From the NCBI GenBank assembly GCA_904501835.1, contig CAJGBW010000040.1, positions 1 to 14,881 of the forward strand: a DNA stretch of 14,881 bases, given 5' to 3'. The position numbers and the translations under genes are program-made. This DNA comes from an uncultured Bacteroidales bacterium (GTDB taxonomy: Bacteria; Bacteroidota; Bacteroidia; Bacteroidales; UBA932). Shown in pieces: positions 12,947-14,881 of this stretch; the first letter of the stretch is position 1, and every line of letters begins with the position of its first letter. A model generated the notes under the pieces. It worked only from the letters and a program-made list of their open reading frames with translations, ran no database searches and was not told the origin of the DNA.

Positions 12947-14371
12947 CTTTCCGGTAATTTTATCAAACCATTTTTTAAAGAAGTTGCGCACCGCCTCCTT
13001 GTTGATGACAGGAGAATCATTGATGGCCTTCCATGTCAGATAGGCCCCCACAGGAGCCAGAATATAAGACGAAATAAAGACACCACTGATGGCTGACACC
13101 GCGCCGTCACGAGCCAATTTCGTGCCTGAAATATCAATCACCCAATACGCAACAAAAAAGAGAACGGAAATAATGGCAGACGCGCCCAACCCTCCCTTAC
13201 GGATAAAGGCACCGATGGGGGCGCCGATAAAGAAGAAGATAAAGCAAGCCAGGGCCGTCGCCGCTTTTTTGAGGATACCCACATCGGTCCTTCTCAAAAT
13301 AAAGGTATCACGATAAACATCGCGTCCAAAAGAAGTCAAGACCGACAGATAATCTCCCGCCGAACGAATCGCACGGTTACAAGCGGCAATTTCGTCATCC
13401 AGATTGTCAAATACCAGCAAATCCTCCTCGGGATAGGCCTGGGTAATATGACGCGAAGTATCCAGCTGGTACATATACGCCAATCCGCCTTCTCTCCGCA
13501 AGGTCTTCGTATGGGCGGCCTTTTGGCGGGCGCGCGTCTTATCCAAGGAATCCTTTTGCACCAGGAGTTGGGAAACCGTCATGGAATTCACCTCATCGCT
13601 GAAACGATTGCCCTCTGATTTCTCAAAAGCATAATTTTCCAAGGGGATATAGAGCATTTGATTATCAAATTTAACCCGCTGCAAATCATAGGTCGTATCC
13701 CTGAAATTACGGGTATTCTGCTCTTCGTAATTAACTCCGTTGAACAGTTCAAAAGATAAATAGCTCTTGTCTCCGGACAAACTCATACGGGCCGAATCCG
13801 CTACCGTCAGACTGACATTTCCTTTGTTGGATGAGTGGTCGTAAACCATCACGCCATACATCATGGCGCTATTTTCACTCTGCTCCTCAACACGCAGGAC
13901 ATAGCCATCTATACCATCATAAAAAGTACCGGACGGAATTTTTATATCCGATTTGGTACGTCCTATATCGTCGCGCAGCGTATAAATTTCGTTATACGCA
14001 ACCGGCACCAGATTATTGGTAATGAAATAAGCACCGATACTGATTGCGAAAGAAGCGGCCATCAGAGGCATGAGAACACGAATCAACGAAATTCCTGCCG
14101 CCTTGATAGCCAGAAGTTCATTGTTTTCGCCGAAAGTACCCATCGTCATCATGGAAGACAACAAGGTAGCAAGCGGCAAAGACAGCGGCATGGTGGTAAT
14201 CGCACCCCAGCCCAAAAACTCCATAATGACAGCCAAAGACAATCCTTTGCCGACCAATTCATCGATATACAGCCACAAAAACTGCATCATCAGAATAAAT
14301 GTCACGACCAAAAGAATCGCGACAAAAGGTCCGACAAAGGATTTCAATATGAATCTGTCAAGTTTCTTCAT
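11975..14371 (-). CDS. LptF/LptG-type permease fused in frame to methionyl-tRNA formyltransferase
   Basis: One uninterrupted 798-residue frame holds two complete proteins. Residues 1-448 are an LptF/LptG (YjgP/YjgQ) permease of the LPS export machine. Three N-terminal helices (about 14-36, 53-76, 100-119, with ELLAIKAAGIS at 85-95) are followed by a periplasmic domain (about 135-360, including a charged helical insert after 260) and three C-terminal helices (about 371-388, 395-415, 426-446). After a cytoplasmic linker (449-475) residues 476-798 form a full-size methionyl-tRNA formyltransferase. It has IVYMGTPDFAV, DKPLGRG, FNLHAALLPQYRGAAPINWA (N582 and H584) and the DEGMDTG Asp (D620), so the catalytic Asn, His and Asp are all kept. 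M476 (codon at 12944-12946) could be an internal start, with GGAAAG directly before it. Separate lptF/G and fmt genes are the norm. A lost stop codon, real fusion or a sequencing error are all possible. Confidence 0.85.
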   Translation of the reverse strand: MKKLDRFILKSFVGPFVAILLVVTFILMMQFLWLYIDELVGKGLSLAVIMEFLGWGAITTMPLSLPLATLLSSMMTMGTFGENNELLAIKAAGISLIRVLMPLMAASFAISIGAYFITNNLVPVAYNEIYTLRDDIGRTKSDIKIPSGTFYDGIDGYVLRVEEQSENSAMMYGVMVYDHSSNKGNVSLTVADSARMSLSGDKSYLSFELFNGVNYEEQNTRNFRDTTYDLQRVKFDNQMLYIPLENYAFEKSEGNRFSDEVNSMTVSQLLVQKDSLDKTRARQKAAHTKTLRREGGLAYMYQLDTSRHITQAYPEEDLLVFDNLDDEIAACNRAIRSAGDYLSVLTSFGRDVYRDTFILRRTDVGILKKAATALACFIFFFIGAPIGAFIRKGGLGASAIISVLFFVAYWVIDISGTKLARDGAVSAISGVFISSYILAPVGAYLTWKAINDSPVINKEAVRNFFKKWFDKITGKMSRTRIVYMGTPDFAVAPLKALLDAGYHVVGVVTVADKPLGRGMKVGESAVKKFAKEHGLPLLQPLSLKDEEFINAYKAWKPDLAVVVAFRMLPKVVWEIPRLGTFNLHAALLPQYRGAAPINWALINGENMTGVTTFKIDEGMDTGYIMMRENCRIEPEDTAGTLHDKLMTIGSQLVLQTVEGLLDNDIEMRLQKSFIQGAEVLKPAPKLTRELCDINWNSSVEALYNLIRGLSPYPSAFTTFEKEDGSCVPVKIFFARKNFERHAQPGTILTDGKTYLSIACEDGALDVVELQSAGKKRMAVEDFLRGFHHPEQYKAVRKS

Positions 14372-14400
14372 GTATCTGTATTCAGACTATCCGCCCGGGA

Positions 14401-14881
14401 TTAAACGTTTTCTTTCAACATGTCAAGGGCTGCAGCCAAACCATCGGCATTGCGACCACCGGCCGTTGCCAATCCGGGCTGACCACCGCCACCTCCCTGG
14501 ATGGATTTTGCCGCCTCTTTGACGATGCGTGTGGCATCCTTGCCGGCTTTCACCAAATCCTGGGAATACATCAACATAAGCTGGGGCTTGCCGTCAGAGA
14601 GAACAGCTGCTGCAATCGCCAGATTTTCAGCCTCTTTCTGAAGCATCAGGGCGGCATTTCTCAAGATATTCATATCCTGGCTTCCCTCTACAACAATCAG
14701 GCGCAGACCATTATGCTCGATGGCTCTCTCATACAAGAATTTCTTGAACGCCACGGTCTTTTCTTTGACAACCGCCTCCAACTTCTTCTTGTAATCGTCG
14801 TTCTCGTCAATCATTTTGCGAATGGCGAGCAACAAATCAGGAGCATTGTTAAAATAAGATTTGGCCGTACTGATGGCGTCA
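14401..14881 (-). CDS. alaS: Alanyl-tRNA synthetase, C-terminal part, cut by window edge
   Basis: AlaRS charges tRNA-Ala. The last 160 codons are present; the frame is open to the window edge, and the Met-like start at 14835 is only an internal Leu codon. The visible part ends in the C-Ala/DHHA1 region. LRLIVVEGSQDMNILRNAA is followed by VLSDGKPQLMLMYSQDLVKAG and then by the Gly-rich stretch SIQGGGGGQPGLATAGGRNA, which matches the conserved GGGGGGxPxxAxAGG end of bacterial AlaRS. The aminoacylation and editing domains lie outside. The stop is 29 bases before the permease ATG, and no terminator is visible between them, so alaS probably leads the operon. Confidence 0.95.
   Translation of the reverse strand, partial: DAISTAKSYFNNAPDLLLAIRKMIDENDDYKKKLEAVVKEKTVAFKKFLYERAIEHNGLRLIVVEGSQDMNILRNAALMLQKEAENLAIAAAVLSDGKPQLMLMYSQDLVKAGKDATRIVKEAAKSIQGGGGGQPGLATAGGRNADGLAAALDMLKENV

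Overview
The window comes from the chromosome of a Bacteroidota organism, most likely order Bacteroidales; I cannot fix the genus. Three things point there. Two promoters match the Bacteroidetes consensus (TTTG or TTG, 19 bases, TAnnTTTG). The Rnf genes lie in the order rseC-rnfB-C-D-G-E-A. The protein types fit as well: an RluA-family enzyme carrying GRHHQIR, paired membrane-anchored M23 peptidases beside a short MerR protein, and a long LptF/G-type permease near alaS.

Left part (1-1925). The 5' end of dnaK reads leftward off the window edge. It is divergent from a rightward RluA-family pseudouridine synthase gene, and about 250 bases lie between them. That space holds a sigma-54-like -24/-12 site and several TGNCA elements on the dnaK side, and a TAnnTTTG box on the other. 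After the pseudouridine synthase comes decayed, gene-poor sequence with the C-terminal remnant of an Abi-family (HEPN) abortive-infection protein. A compact candidate small RNA gene of about 96 nt follows, with a strong promoter, one imperfect hairpin and an intrinsic terminator.

Middle part (1942-9637), all on the minus strand. The genes read, in transcription order, a zinc-ribbon coiled-coil protein, dnaB (replicative helicase), a shortened RseC-like protein, and rnfB, C, D, G, E, A. Gaps are 7 bases or less, or the genes overlap, so they look like one transcript from a clear promoter at 9630-9660. Rnf is a membrane complex that couples ferredoxin and NAD+/NADH electron transfer to ion movement. 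The cluster, flavin and Cys motifs are present in all six subunits, with a relaxed flavin motif in RnfG.

Right part (9654-14881), also minus strand. The genes read, in transcription order, the 3' end of alaS (alanyl-tRNA synthetase), one 798-residue ORF that joins an LptF/LptG-type permease in frame to a complete methionyl-tRNA formyltransferase, two M23 peptidases and a MerR-type protein. Spacing is again very tight, so this is a second operon mixing translation and envelope functions.

I see no CRISPR array, insertion sequence, tRNA, rRNA or complete defence system. The points most worth a second look are the LptF/G-Fmt fusion, the small RNA candidate, the dnaK control region and the shortened RseC.
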